NCBI RefSeq assembly: GCF_033115175.1
Contig: NC_084835.1
Span: 97,618,448-97,682,447, forward strand
Direction of reading: 5' to 3'
Origin: Lepus europaeus
Lineage: Eukaryota > Chordata > Mammalia > Lagomorpha > Leporidae
DNA length: 64,000 nucleotides
The translations under genes were made by a program, and so were the position numbers. Positions 43,862 through 55,095 of the stretch are shown here, piece after piece. The notes under the pieces are model-generated. The model searched no databases. It was not told the origin of the DNA and saw nothing but the letters and a program-made list of their open reading frames with translations. Positions within the stretch are counted from its first letter, which is position 1. Each line of letters opens with the position of its first letter.

Positions 43862-44548
43862 AAATGAAAAAGCAATTCATCTGCTGATCCAGCTTGCTAA
43901 GCTGTGGATCTGTGTGTGTGTGCGCACACGTGTGCTCTTGCCTGTCTATACACACGTGTGTTTGTGCTGGGAATGGGGTCACACAGGTCCTGCCTTTACC
44001 CTGCCATGGTTGTGCTCGCCTGGCTCCCCCAGTAGCCTGCGTGTCCCACAAAGCAGACACTTGTACCTCCTTATGGTTCCAGCAACTGGGCACAACCTTG
44101 AGGATCCTCAAGTATTTGTTGCATAAACTATTAGCAGAATGGATATCTAAACAAAAAATGAATACATATGAAGATGGGGCAATGAATTGGTTGTGGCTTT
44201 CTTACTTGCCCACAGGCAGTTAATTAGACATGGTTTCCAACTTTGAAAAATGTTGAACATAGACAGGAACGTGACCAAAAATGTGAGTTTTTGGTCAGCA
44301 GCCGGCTGGGGTCTTTGTGTATTGGTGAGCACCGACTCTCTATCCACAACGCGTTAGTGGGGAAGACAGAGCTGCGAGGTTGTGGGAAGGCTGCCTGGGG
44401 CTCATGCTGGGGCGGGCTTCTTGGGAAAGCGAGGTTTTCTTTGGACTTGGAGTTCCCAGTATCTGAAGAAGGCTGTGCAACCTGTCAAGCCCCAGGTGCT
44501 GAATCCTGGTCCATCTTGAATATGGAAGGCCTACTGCAGGGGTTACCT
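43862..44548. other. unique sequence, nothing identified
   Basis: Contains a TG/CA-rich patch at 43910-43965. No exon recognised. Confidence 0.4.
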
Positions 44549-45120
44549 TGAGGAGGTGAGACATCAGGATATGAGGAGGTGAGACGCTGGGATTGGAGGA
44601 GGTGAGATGCTGGGATACGAGGAGGTGAGACATCAGGATACGAGGAGGTGAGATGCTGGGATTGGAGGAGGTGAGACGCTGGGACTGGAGGAGGTGAGAC
44701 ACTGAGACTGGAGGAGGTGAGATGCTGGGATTGGAGGAGGTGACTGTTGGGATTGGAGGAGATGAGACTATTGGGATATGAGGAGGTGAGACATTGGGAT
44801 ATGAGGAGGTGAGACGTTGGGTTTGAGGAGGTGAGACAGGATTGGAGGAGGTGAGATGTTGGGATTGGAGGAGGTGAGACTGTTGGGATTGGAGGAGGTG
44901 AGATGTTGGGATTGGAGGAGGTGAGATGTTGGGATTGGAGGAGGTGAGACATTGGGATTGGAGGAGGTGAGATGTTGGGATTGGAGGAGGTGAGACATTG
45001 GGATTGGAGGAGGTGAGACTATTGATTTTGAGGAGGTGAGACTATTGGATTTGAGGAGGTGAGACTGTTGGATTTGAGGAGGTGAGCCTGTTGGATTTGA
45101 GGAGGTGAGATTGTAGGGAT
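44549..45120 (+). repeat. 23-bp minisatellite, 25 units
   Basis: Each unit starts gaggaggtgaga and ends with a variable ctgggattg, cattgggatat or ctgttggattt segment. I count 25 units of 20-25 bp, mostly 23. The left third favours 'gctggga', the middle 'gttggga', the right 'ttggattt', so variants are ordered along the array. Period 23 shifts frame every unit, so the minus strand shows two long Ser/Pro/His/Leu-rich false ORFs (44485-44952, 44768-45226). Confidence 0.97.
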
Positions 45121-45250
45121 CTGAATGAGTGGAGAAGAAGGTGAGGGAGATTATGGAGCACAGCCTGGGTAGAGGGAAGGAAGGAGTGGCCTGCAGTGTG
45201 GAGTGGGCAGTGAGGTGGGGACGCACCTTGGGCCTTTAACTCCAGGGTGA
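45121..45250. other. unique flank of the minisatellite
   Basis: No feature seen. Confidence 0.4.
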
Positions 45251-45265
45251 CGAGCCTACATTTTT

Positions 45266-45377
45266 CTTTTTTTTTTTCCTTTTTAAAATTTTTTTATTTT
45301 TTATTTCATAAATGTGAATTTACAAAGTGCAACTTTTGTATTGTTGTGGCTTCCCCCCTAACCTCCCTTCCTCCCGT
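45266..45377 (-). mobile_element. 5'-truncated young L1 3' end with target-site duplication
   Basis: An antisense A-tail (tttttttttcctttttaaaa), then 'ttcataaatgtgaatttac', 'aaagtgcaacttttgtattg' and a pyrimidine-rich end, as in rabbit L1 3' UTRs. Flanked by gagcctacatttttc (45251-45265) and gagcctacatttttc (45378-45392), a perfect 15-bp duplication. Confidence 0.85.
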
Positions 45378-45409
45378 GAGCCTACATTTTTCCTGTGGGC
45401 AGCAGAGAG

Positions 45410-46255
45410 CGCTTTAAAAAGATAATTGATGAGGCATGGCACCCTTATATTTTTTAAATTCAGAAGTAATACATGCTAGTTATGGAAATATTAAAATATA
45501 GGAGAGAATAAAGACAAAAAATTACATTTACCCGGAGAAGGCAACACATTTTGAAGTATTTCTTCCACTAACTTCTCATCTCCTTGCTTGTAGTCATACG
45601 TGTATGGTGCTTTACAACCCGTTTCTCGAACGTCACTAGGAAGCAGGTGTTAGCCTGTGTCTCACATCAAGTTCCAGGCTCCAGTGCCAGCTCTGCTCCT
45701 GGTGCAAGGCTTCTGCCAACACAGACCCTGGGAGACAGTGGTGAGGGTTCACTAGCTGGGTTTCTAAACCCATGTAGGAGACCCGGATATAGTCTCTGGC
45801 TCCTGGCTCTGGCCCCGGCCCTGGCCCAGCTTCAGCCATTGCAGGCATTTGGGGAGTGAGCCACTAGATGGGCAGGAGCAAGTGGGCAGAGCTTTTCTGT
45901 CTGTCTTTCAAAATAATTAGTTAACCAATCAATTAAAATTCACTAACATATTGGCAGCATTTTTTCATACAGCAACCTGTTAATATCTGATTTTCATGGT
46001 TACGTGGTAATGCATCTACAATTTACTTAATGGTTCTGCTGATTTGGTAGTGTTTAAATTTGTTCAGAATATAAATGGTGCCTTGATGGTGCTCTTATAT
46101 ATATACATATTTAACTGCACCTCTGATTATTTGTTAAGAATAAATTTCCAGAAGCGAAATTATGAGGTCAAAGTTTCTGCAGATTTCAAAGGTGTTTGGT
46201 GCCCAAAATCCTGGACAATGACTGAAGTTTCTGAAGACAGTGACGTGGGAAATGT
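45410..46255 (-). mobile_element. ancient L1M-like 3' region, interrupted by a SINE
   Basis: 'cagaagtaatacatgctag', 'ataggagagaataaagac', then after the SINE (45643-45925) 'ctctgattatttgttaagaa', 'taaatttccagaagcgaaat' and 'gaggtcaaagtttctgc'. This is the antisense form of the family also seen at 26.3 kb. Confidence 0.6.
45643..45925 (+). mobile_element. CSINE, old subtype, inside old LINE
   Basis: 'gcaggtgttagcctgtgtct', 'acacagaccctgggagac', 'catttggggagtgagcca' and the tail 'gtctttcaaaataattagtt'. Confidence 0.82.
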
Positions 46256-46277
46256 CTTCTTTTTTGCTTTTTTTTTT

Positions 46278-46324
46278 TTTTAAGATTTATTTATTTGAAA
46301 GTCAGAGTTACACAGAGAGAGGAG

Positions 46325-46377
<53 letters not shown>

Positions 46378-46642
46378 GGAGGTCTTCCATCCGATGGTTC
46401 ACTCCCCAATTGGCTGCAATGGCTGGAGCTGCGCTGATCCGAAGCCAGGAGCCAGGAATTTCTTCAGGGTCTCCCACATAGGTGCAGGGGCCTATGGACT
46501 TGGGCCATCTTCTACGGCTTTCCCAGGCCAAAGCAGAGAGCCGGATTGGAAGTGGAATAGCTGTGTCTCGAACTGGCGCCCACAGGGGATGCCGGCGCTT
46601 CAGGCCAGGGCGTTAACTCACTGCGTCACAGCGCCTGCCTCC
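46278..46642 (-). mobile_element. CSINE with long (GA)n
   Basis: Full minus-strand copy from 'ttttaagatttatttatttg' to 'gcgtcacagcgcctgcct'. A GA-rich expansion of about 55 bp lies after the tail. Confidence 0.95.
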
Positions 46643-47844
46643 ACTGATTATTTTTAACTTCTTGATGGAAGACAATCCCAGGGGCTCCTGCCTGCTCCAA
46701 GCTCCTTCCCAGAGTGTGACCCGGTGTCCTTGAGACCTAACAACAGGGTGGGGGGTAGCGGGGGGGGGGGGGGGGATGGGAGGAGGGTTTCCCCACAATG
46801 CCTTCCCCATCCCACCCTGACCCTGACCGTGACCTCCAGGGTCTGGGTGAGGGGTCAGGGCTCCGAGCTGGGCTGAGAGGCACGATCCACCCCAGCACAC
46901 ACCTCACATGCCTGAGTGTCCGGTGCTCACCCTGTCCTTGGGTCACCTCTGGTTCCAGTCTCCTGCTTCCTCTGAGCTCCCCAATCTGCCTCGTGGGCCC
47001 TTCCACAGCCACTCACACCCTCATACCCTGCCTCCAGAAAGGGGAACCGGCAGCCCAGGGACGCACCCGAGGGGAGCCTTCCCGCAGCCCCTGCAGGGGA
47101 GGAACTAGAGGGAATCTTCCAAGTCCCCCTCCCCCATGCCCAGGGTCCAGCCCCTCCCTCCCTCCTCTCCCCACCAGGCCCTGCAGCTTTCCCTCGGCCT
47201 TGCACACAGCCTTGGTGCCTCTGAGGGGCCAGGTCAAGGTCAGGGGGGAAGGGAGGGGAAGCACACAGGCCCGGGGCCGTGGCCAACTTCGGAATCTGAG
47301 GGCTGGCGGGAGCTGGCACAGAGGCTCTGTCCCTGGACTGCATGTCTCTGGGCTGGCTTGGAGGTGCAGGATGCTGTGTCGGGGTGGGGGAGATGACTAG
47401 CCCCCTCCCCACCCACACCTGGCAGGGCTATGGTGGGATTGAATGACAGCAGCTGAGGAAGTGCCTCCTGAACACCCCCCCCCCCCCAGTGGAGGGGTTG
47501 CTGTAAGATGGTGTTTCTTGGAAAATGCAATCTGGCTCCCACACAACTGCTTTCCAATGAACTCTGGGAGTGGACATCTGCTGTTTCCTGTCTGCCCACT
47601 GGCCTTTCCCAATTCTGGCAGCAATACCACCCACCCCACCCTCCTTAACTCTAAGCTCACCACGCTGCCTGGATGCCATTCCGCTGCTGTGTTGCGGGGC
47701 ACCTGCCTGGGACCCAGGCTTGGCCAATCCCAGGGGCCCCTGCTCCCACGCGTGGTCACTGTGCTCTGCCCCGAGATCTGGGCGTTCTGTGCCACAGGGT
47801 GGCCCTGCCCCTTCCCCTGGAGGTTGCTGGGCAGGGAGACATGA
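46643..47844. other. GC-rich unique interval with G and C runs
   Basis: Contains a G run at about 46759-46773 and a C run at about 47467-47479. Long Pro-rich frames occur on both strands through base composition. No exon is supported and CpG density is low. Confidence 0.4.
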
Positions 47845-48400
47845 GCTGTCTTAGCGTGCTCGGGCTCCCCGTCCAAGTGCTGGGGAGGCCAGGGTCAAGC
47901 CCCCCAGCAGACTTCGGGGTCTGGTGAGGGCCCCGTCACTGTGTCCTCACGTGGTAGAAAGGGCAGGGCGGTCACTCTTGGGTCTCCTTTGTATCTTTTT
48001 TAAAAAATATATTTATTTTATTTATTTGAAAGGGAGAGAGAGAGATTTTCCTTCTGCTGGTTCATACCCCAAATGACCACAGCAGCCAGGGCTGGGCCAG
48101 GTCCTCCGGGTCTCCCACATGGGTGGCAGGAGCCCAGACACTTTGGCCATCTTTTGCCGTTCTCCCAGGTGCATTAGCAGGGAGCTAACAGGTCAGAAGT
48201 AGAACAGCCAGGACTCAAACTGGCGCCCACAGGGAGGCCAGCATCGCAGGCTGCTATTTAATCCACTGCGCCACACTGCTGGCCTCTCCTGACGTAATCC
48301 TCTCCCCATATCCTGGTACTATCACCTTGGGGGTTAGGACTTCAACATAGGAATTTGGGGGGCACGCCAGCATGCAGTCCGTCACATGACTTATCTTGCC
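47845..48400 (-). mobile_element. MLT1-type MaLR LTR, split by a SINE
   Basis: 'gctgtcttagcgtgctcggg' at the left and, after the SINE, 'gggttaggacttcaacatag', 'gaatttggggggcacgcc' and 'gcatgcagtccgtcaca' match the antisense MLT1 ends. Confidence 0.6.
47998..48285 (-). mobile_element. CSINE inside MLT1
   Basis: Minus-strand copy from 'ttttaaaaaatatatttatt' to 'gcgccacactgctggcctc'. Shortened in the centre. Confidence 0.88.
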
Positions 48401-48491
48401 TTGGCTTGCCCCGTCTCCCATAGGCATTTAGGGGAAGCCTCTGCAGTAGGGGCTGAAGCCTGAAAGAGCCAAGACTAGGAGAGGGAGGGGG

Positions 48492-48700
48492 AGGGACGCC
48501 CGCATCTCATGTCAGAGTGCCAGTTCAAGTCCTGGCTCCTCCACTTCTGATCCAGCTTCTTGCTAATGTACTTGGGAAGGCAGCAGACGATGGCCCAAGT
48601 GCCTGGGTTTCTGCCACCCATGTGGAAGGCCCGGATGGAGTTCTTAGTTCCTGGCTTCCGACTGACCCAGCCCTGGCCATCGCGGCCATTTGGGGCCTGA

Positions 48701-48747
<47 letters not shown>

Positions 48748-48788
48748 ATTCTGACTTTCAAATAAATAAACAAATAAATCCTAAAGAA
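48492..48788 (+). mobile_element. CSINE, head missing, with (CT)n
   Basis: 'cccgcatctcatgtcagagt', 'gatccagcttcttgctaatg', (CT)n of about 38 nt and tail 'caaataaataaacaaataaa'. Confidence 0.88.
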
Positions 48789-49135
48789 GAAGAAGGAGTA
48801 GAGAGCGGTCCCTCACAGTCCATCATCAGAGCCCCTGGACCTGGCTGTCCCCAAGATAGGCCTTGTCCCTGTGGCTCTGTGTCCTGTGTAACACATCCCC
48901 CTTGCCTTCAGCTGTGGTGGACTTTTGTCTCTTGTATCTGAAACAGTGCTGACCAATACAAGCTAATCTGCCCACTCATGCGTTGCAAGTGCCTAGCTAG
49001 GAGTATCTACTTCATGTGAGAATTCCTTTTTTTCTCCACGGAGATTTGAAATATCCCACGAGCTGGAGACTTAGGCTTGAGTCCAGGCAGTCAGCAGACA
49101 ATAAGGACTCAGTGGCTGAATTAAACCAAACGGAG
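48789..49135. other. unique sequence, possibly LTR debris
   Basis: 'gtaacacatcccccttgcc' and 'tcttgtatctgaaacagtgc' look like an eroded LTR end. No call is made. Confidence 0.3.
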
Positions 49136-49474
49136 GGGCTGGTGCTGTGGCGCAGTAGGTTAATCCTCTGCTTGTAGCACCGGCATCCCATCTGGGCGCC
49201 AGTTCTAGTCCCGGCTGCTCCTCTTCCAGGCCAGCTCTCTGCTATGGCTGGGAAAGCAGTGGAGGATGGCCCAAGTGCTTGGGCCCTGCACCCGCATGGG
49301 AGGCCAGGAGAAGCACCTGGCTCCTGGCTTACGATCAGCACAGCTCAGGCCGTTGCGGCATCTGGGGAGTGAACCAATGGAGGGAAGACCTTTCTCTCTG
49401 TCTCTTCCTCTCTCCCTTTCGCTGTCTGTCTGTAACTCTACCTCTCGAATAAATAAATAAAATCTTAAAAAAAA
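49136..49474 (+). mobile_element. CSINE, full length
   Basis: Head 'ggggctggtgctgtggcgca', B-box-like agttctagtcc, tail 'cgaataaataaataaaatct'. Confidence 0.95.
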
Positions 49475-50352
49475 ATGGAATTAGTACTCTTTACGAATAG
49501 CCCCTTCATCTGCTTTCATGACTTCCCAGATCATGTTGAGGTGTCCACAGCAATGGATAATGGATGCGATACCTCTCTTGGATGAACCAACGCCTTCATT
49601 CACACATTGAGATAATCTGCGTCTGCTTTTGTCTCGAGCGAGAGGCAGTGGTTTGCTGCAAAGTCTCCAGAGGCAAGGCCTGGAGCACTCTGGGGAAGAG
49701 TAAGGGAAAGCGGAGCTTCTTTTCCTGAACTGGGTCCTTGTGTTGAATGCTGCTGACGACAACTGGGACTTACCCAGATAGCGGCGAGCATTTCCTGCGG
49801 AGATCTCCAGAACAAGATGGGAAGGCTAGAGATAGGAGTCTGAGGACACGCAGAGAACCCAGAGGGCTGTGCACCTGGGCAGGGAGGGGACAGCAGCCTG
49901 CGGGCAGCCCAGCCCAGGCCCGTGTTTGAAAAGCAGAATAAAACACCATCGACATAACACTTCAGCCAGCGAGTGTAGGAAGGAGCTGGAAGGGAGACGG
50001 ATGAAGCGACTTGGGAGCTAGGATGACACTCAGGAATTTTCGATTGCCTCACCCTTTTAGCAAAGATTGAATAAATACATTTCACTCAAAGCATGCATGA
50101 ACTCAGCTTTCTGCTTTGATGGCAGGGTAGCAAGATGTTTGACACAATCAACATGTGAGCCACAGTTCCCGTGTACAGAAGCTGCTGGGCTAACAGCCAG
50201 CCGTCCCCATTCTCTGTTTGCTTAAGATTCAGCCGGAAGAGTGGAGCATTATATTTTGAAAATCATAAACAGGGAAAGGAACGATCCAATTAGGAACAGG
50301 GAATTAGACTGTCGGGAGAAAAGCAGAAACCACAAAGCCTAAAATAACATGC
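49475..50352. other. unique sequence, nothing identified
   Basis: No repeat. AT-richer at 50240-50340. Confidence 0.4.
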
Positions 50353-50837
50353 GGGTGCTTCAAAAAGTAGTGGAAAATGGAATTAAGTGAGATTGAGGGC
50401 AGGCGTTGCAGCTCAGTGGATTAAGCCTCCACCCAGGAGGCCCGCGTTTCATTTCCAAGGGCACGGTCTAGTCCTGGGGGCTCTGCTTCCCGCTCAGCTC
50501 CTTCCTAACGCGCCTGGAAGCACAGCGGAAGATGACCCGAGCACTTGTGCCCCTGCCATTCATGGGGGAGCCCTAGATTGAATTCTGGGCTCCTGGCTTT
50601 GGCTTGGCCCAGCCCTGGCTGTGTGGTTAATTGGGGGAGTGAATCGTCAGATGGACTCCCTCTCCCTGTTACTCTGCCTTTCAAATATATTATACAAAAT
50701 ATACATTTATAAATATATAAAATATATAAATATTGATATATGTCTTTTTAGAAAAAATTTATTTCAGTGCAAAAAGTTTTGAAATCCATGCATGGTTTTA
50801 TCTTAATATGCATTTCCCATGATGCTTTTGGAGGCCC
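50353..50837 (-). mobile_element. small TIR element (mariner-like MITE), copy 3, split by a SINE
   Basis: Left end 'gggtgcttcaaaaagtagtg' and right end 'cccatgatgcttttggagg' are imperfect inverted repeats. The core 'tttatttcagtgcaaaaagt' and 'gaaatccatgcatgg' match the other copies. Confidence 0.72.
50398..50690 (+). mobile_element. CSINE inside the TIR element, with AT-rich tail
   Basis: Head 'gggcaggcgttgcagctcag', tail 'ctgcctttcaaatatattat' continuing as an AT-rich run to about 50745. Confidence 0.88.
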
Positions 50838-50999
50838 TGTGCAAGCCACTAAAGCCAGGGTCTGGATAAGGCAAAAGGACTTCAGGGAAGTCACATCACG
50901 GACCTAGGAGGCTGCTGCTTTCTGCTGAGCCCGAGGGAACACGGGCTGCCAGCAGGCTGTAGCAGGGTGAAGCAGGGGTTGGCGGCCCGGTCCACACCG
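50838..50999. other. unique sequence
   Basis: No feature seen. Confidence 0.4.
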
Positions 51000-51195
51000 C
51001 AGCCTTACCACTGATCAGCCACGTGACTCAGGTGGGAGACTCCGCCTCTCTGCCTCAATTTTCTTATCTGTGAAATGGGGAGAACCACACTCATTTTGGA
51101 GGACAGTTGTGGGAATTCAGTGAATCTATTTAAGTGCTGGGTGCACTGGCACTTAGTAAGTGCTCAGTAAATAAGCTGTTATAATTCATTATTGG
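51000..51195 (+). mobile_element. MIR element
   Basis: 'gatcagccacgtgactcagg', 'aattttcttatctgtgaaat', 'acagttgtgggaattcagtg' and 'ttagtaagtgctcagtaaat' give a nearly complete MIR, one of the best preserved in the window. Confidence 0.82.
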
Positions 51196-52672
51196 AGGCA
51201 GTAGCCCTGGCCTTGCTAACCTCCGTTAGCTCTGTGTGTGAGCTGAGGCAGTGCGATTCGCTTTTCTGTGATAAGACGATGCATTGGACCAGGTCAGCAC
51301 TACTGACATCTTGCCCTGGGGGTCTGTCCTGTGCGTGACGGGCACTCCTGGCCTCCACCCACTACATGTCTGTAGCATGCCCTGTTGGGATGATCCAAAA
51401 CACCCCTGGACACTCCAAGTGTTGCCCTGGGTTGGGGACTCCGGAGGCACAATTGCCATCAGCTGAGAACGGAGGGCTAGAAGCAGAGATCTCCAGCCAG
51501 CGATGCGTGGATCTTGGGGAGCCCAGATGTAAGCCCTGGGAAGTCTGCGGACCCCTGGAATTGGACGTGTAGGTGTGGCATGTGCATGAGTAAGCGCACT
51601 TACAGTTTTCCCAGGAACGCTTCTCGGTTTTTATCAGGATCTCTGGTAGCCGGTGACTCAAAAGAACCCCAGATCAGGCTCCTGAGTCCTTCTAACCTTG
51701 ACGTGTGCTAGTCTGGGCTCCGGATGAGCCCCAGGCTCCTGCTGCTGGGAAGCTCCCTACAACCTTTCTCCTCCCAGCCCTCCAGGCGTGGGATGGGGGT
51801 GGGTGGCAGGACTCCTCCACAGCGCTGGCTGTGAGCACCTCCCCTCCTTGCTGCGTTCTCGGCCTGAGCCGGGGATGCCGGCATCTTCTTGCCCAAGGTC
51901 GGCCTGCTGGAAGGCGAACCTTGGCGCTGCCACTGGGCCGTGGGATGAACCCATTGTGCTCTGTGGCCAAAGCTGTGCTCAGCCCCAGGGTCAGAGCCGC
52001 TCATTAAGAACTTGGCTGGCCCCAAGGAGACCTGTCCTCTTTCCAGACAGAACCAGAATCTTCATTTCTACAGAATTGGGAGCAGGGAGAAGGAAGAGAG
52101 GCCAGGGCACTAAGGTGTTTTATGATTGTGTCATGGTTTGAATAAAGGGATAGGAGGGGACCAGAGAAAGCCCCAGACTTAGTCGCTGTCAGCCAGGGCA
52201 AGTCACCCTGTAGGAGCAGGAAACCCCCGCATGCCAGTGGGGTGCTGTGGAAAGCACCTGCCACCGCCCTTGGCCCGCCCTCTTTCTTCCCACACCGGCC
52301 GTCAGGAGTGGGCTGGAAACCCTGGACCCTCTCCAGGGTGAGTCCGAACCCAGGGTATTCCGTCGTCAGGGCTGGGTGGGGACAGGCGAGACCACCGGCC
52401 TGGCTGTTTGTCCAAGGCCACCGGCCTGTGCCTCGCTGCGCTGCTTGCGAGATTTTCTTTCCATGACGCTAAGAGGCCCCGGGCGAGCGACAATCTGGAT
52501 TTGCCCTAGGGGTGAGAAAAGGATAGCTCCGAACTTCACCGTTTCATCTTTGCCACCAGGAAATGAGTCACGGAGAGCAGTTTGAAGGTATCCGAAGGGT
52601 CACACAGGCCACCTTACGGTCCCCACGGTGTCACCATCGTGGACGCTGTGTGGAATTCCCGAGGGACACGGA
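51196..52672. other. SINE-free unique interval, 1.5 kb
   Basis: Medium frames on both strands without family resemblance. CpG density rises around 52370-52500 but is too short for an island. Confidence 0.4.
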
Positions 52673-52684
52673 CCCTGGCCTTCT

Positions 52685-53023
52685 TCTTCTTCTTCTTTTT
52701 TTTTTTTTTTTTTTTTGACAGGCAGAGTGGACAGTGAGAGAGAGACAGAGAGAAAGGTCTTCCTTTTCCATTGGTTCACCCCCCAATGGCCGTTGCGGCG
52801 GGTGGTGATCCGAAGCCAGGAGCCAGGTGCTTCTCCTGGTCTCCCATGCGGGTGCAGGGCCCAAGGACTTGGGCCATCCTCCACTTCACTCCCGGGCCAT
52901 AGCAGAGAGCTGGCCTGGAAGAGGAGCAACTGGGACAGAATCCGGTGCTCCCACTGGGACTAGAACCCGGTGTGCCGGTGCCGCAGGCAGAGGATTAGCC
53001 TATTGAGCTGTGGCACCGGCCAG
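52685..53023 (-). mobile_element. young CSINE2-type with target-site duplication
   Basis: Minus-strand young copy. The word ccctggccttct flanks it at 52673-52684 and 53024-53035. Confidence 0.95.
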
Positions 53024-53191
53024 CCCTGGCCTTCTAACACGCAGTCTTCTTGAGACACCCTGCGGCGTCACGTAAAGCTGAGGAGCCCATGTCCTCAGCT
53101 GTGGGTTGGAGGTCACGCCACCCCTCCCAGGGTTGTGATGATTGAGTGACACGGGGGGAAGGGTGGGGCTTTGTACACAATGAAGCACTTT

Positions 53192-53230
53192 TTTAAAAAA
53201 AATATTTATTTATTTGAAAGCCAGAGTTAC

Positions 53231-53262
<32 letters not shown>

Positions 53263-53325
53263 GTCTTCCTTCTGCTGGATCCCTCCCCAAACGGCCACAA
53301 TGACCAAGGTTGAGCCAGACCTTCT
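53192..53325 (-). mobile_element. CSINE 3' part
   Basis: 'aaaatatttatttatttgaa', a (GA)n, 'ggtcttccttctgctgg' and 'ccccaaacggccacaatgac', then it breaks off. Confidence 0.82.
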
Positions 53326-53579
53326 CTCAAGGCTGGTATGGTGGCAGGCCTGTCTCCCTGCCCCTGTGGATGGGCAACTCTGTTGGATCAGATGTTTACA
53401 GGGTAGCCCAAGGTCTCAAAAGTCACAGGTGACCTAAGGCCCAGGCGGCTGCACTGTACACCCTGCGTGGTGCCCCCACCCCCGCTGTGTCCCTCCTGAA
53501 ACCCACATCTGCCGTCCCCTGGCATCGCTCTCTGGGGAAGCCATTCTACTTCCCACACATCCTCCCCAGACAAAGATGC
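53326..53579. other. unique sequence
   Basis: No feature recognised. Confidence 0.4.
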
Positions 53580-53830
53580 TTTCTCAATATCAGCGCAATT
53601 TGAAGTAGCCAGCTAATCCCTTGACTTGGAATGTTGGTCGGATAAATTGGTTCATGAAATAAAAAAAGAGAGAGAAAGGGATTAGGTGTTTATGATTCAT
53701 GAATAAATGCAGACTTGGTGTTTGGTGCTGAAGTGTTTAAGATGGTGTGTTGCGTGCAGGAGAATTATACACAGCATTGGTCGCAGAATAAAATTGCTAT
53801 TTTATTCTCTGGAAATTGCACGGCTTAAAG
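53580..53830. promoter_or_regulatory. candidate conserved non-coding block
   Basis: A repeat-free AT-rich segment with gctaatcccttgacttgg (TAATCC, an OTX-like core), gataaattggttcatgaaa, gtttatgattcatgaataa and ataaaattgctattttatt. Its texture resembles vertebrate conserved enhancers. Conservation is not tested. Confidence 0.28.
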
Positions 53831-53840
53831 AATTTATCCA

Positions 53841-54161
53841 GGGGCCGGTGCTGTGACATAGCGGGTAAAGCCACCACCTGCAGTGCCGGCATCCCATATG
53901 GGCACCGGTTCAAGATCCGGCTGCTCCACTTCCAATCCAGCTCTCTGTTATGGCCTGGGAAAGCAGTGGAAGATGGCCCAAGTCCTGGGGCCCCTGCACC
54001 CACATGGGAAACCCAGAAGAAACTCTTGGCTCCTGGCTTCAGATTGCCACAGCTCTGGCCGTTGCAACCATCTGGGGAGTGAACCAGCAATGGAAGACGT
54101 CTTTCTCTCTGCCCTTCTGTAACTCTGTATTTCAATTAAAAAAAATAAATATGTAAAAAAC
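53841..54161 (+). mobile_element. CSINE with perfect target-site duplication
   Basis: Full plus-strand copy between aatttatcca (53831-53840) and aatttatcca (54162-54171). Confidence 0.95.
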
Positions 54162-54171
54162 AATTTATCCA

Positions 54172-54570
54172 CGCTCTTTTCCAAAGGGGGCCTGCACGTG
54201 GCCCTGGAACAGAGGCCACGTCTCTAGTGATACCCGAGACGCTCCAGCGTCTCACGGGCACTCAGCAGTTTGCCTTTGCCGTCACTGGCACTCAGGGTGT
54301 GGGCAAAGGTAATCTCTTGTGGTGTTGGGGAAAGTGGACACTGCCCTCCCCCAGAGGGCGACGCGGGGGCTGGGGTGCACTGTATGGCCACTGTCACACA
54401 CAGCCCAGGCTGCACAGGCTCTGGTCGGGTTCTAGAACAGACACAGGGAGGCAAAGGATGGAACAGCCAGGTTCTGGCCGATGGTCTGGACCACAAGCTC
54501 CATGAAGACCTGGAGTGACAAGGAGGTCTGGGCTCATGGAGGAGTGTCGTCAAAGTTATTATTATTTATT
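54172..54570. other. unique sequence left of the first inverted repeat
   Basis: No repeat recognised apart from a TTA-rich run at 54555-54572. Confidence 0.4.
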
Positions 54571-54757
54571 ATTTGATGCCTACTTTTGATATTCCATAGA
54601 ATGAACCTCTTAGTTTTGGATGGTTGGATTTCTTTTCCTAATTATATTGGGGTTCCCGGTCGTGCAGAAAGAAAACGCAGCGGTAAAATATCCTCTCATC
54701 CTAGCATATCGAGGGGTTTACGGTATTCGCATCACCAGGGGTACCCGCCTTGGCATT
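54571..54757 (+). repeat. inverted duplication A, left arm
   Basis: Matches the reverse complement of 56165-56350. Over the 158 bp after the first 28 I count six differences, all transitions (about 96% identity). The first 28 bp align less well. No known repeat is recognised in the arm. An AT-rich tract follows it directly. Confidence 0.93.
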
Positions 54758-54825
54758 ATATTATTATATATAATATGTAATATATATTATAATTATATCT
54801 AATTATTTTAAATCATAGTTTTACA
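54758..54825 (+). repeat. AT-rich low-complexity tract
   Basis: tatta/tatat words abut the left arm of inverted duplication A. Confidence 0.85.
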
Positions 54826-54827
54826 TT

Positions 54828-55095
54828 TTGTTTTGTTTTATTTGAGAGACAGCAAGAGAGCACCCATCTGCTGGTTCATTCTTCAATGTCCACAACTGCT
54901 GGGGCTGGGCCAGGGCTGAAGTCGGGGGCTGGGAACCCAATTCAGGTCTCCTACATGGGGAACAGGAACCCAATCACTTGGGCATCAGAACTGCCCCCCC
55001 CCCCCCCCGGGTCTGCATTAGCAGGAAGCTGGAGTCAGGAGCTGGGACAGATCATTGCAATCAGGCCCTCTGACATGGGGCGCAGGTACCACCGG
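54828..55095 (-). mobile_element. CSINE, old subtype, with C run
   Basis: 'ttgttttatttgagagacag', 'atctgctggttcattcttc', a run of about 18 C (54991-55008) and 'gcattagcaggaagctgg'. Lies in the spacer of inverted duplication A. Confidence 0.82.

Noticed and set aside
44340..45226. Minus-strand Ser/Pro/His/Leu repeat 'proteins'
   Set aside because: All come from the 23-bp minisatellite, whose period is not a multiple of three, so each frame cycles through the same peptides.
52370..52510. Possible CpG island
   Set aside because: Too short and CpG count too low for an island. Probably local composition.
54571..54757. Mirrored open frame in inverted arms A, at first suspected to be a conserved small protein
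   Set aside because: The apparent conservation is only the 96% duplication. All six substitutions are spread without codon-position bias that I can see, and no start or family is recognised.
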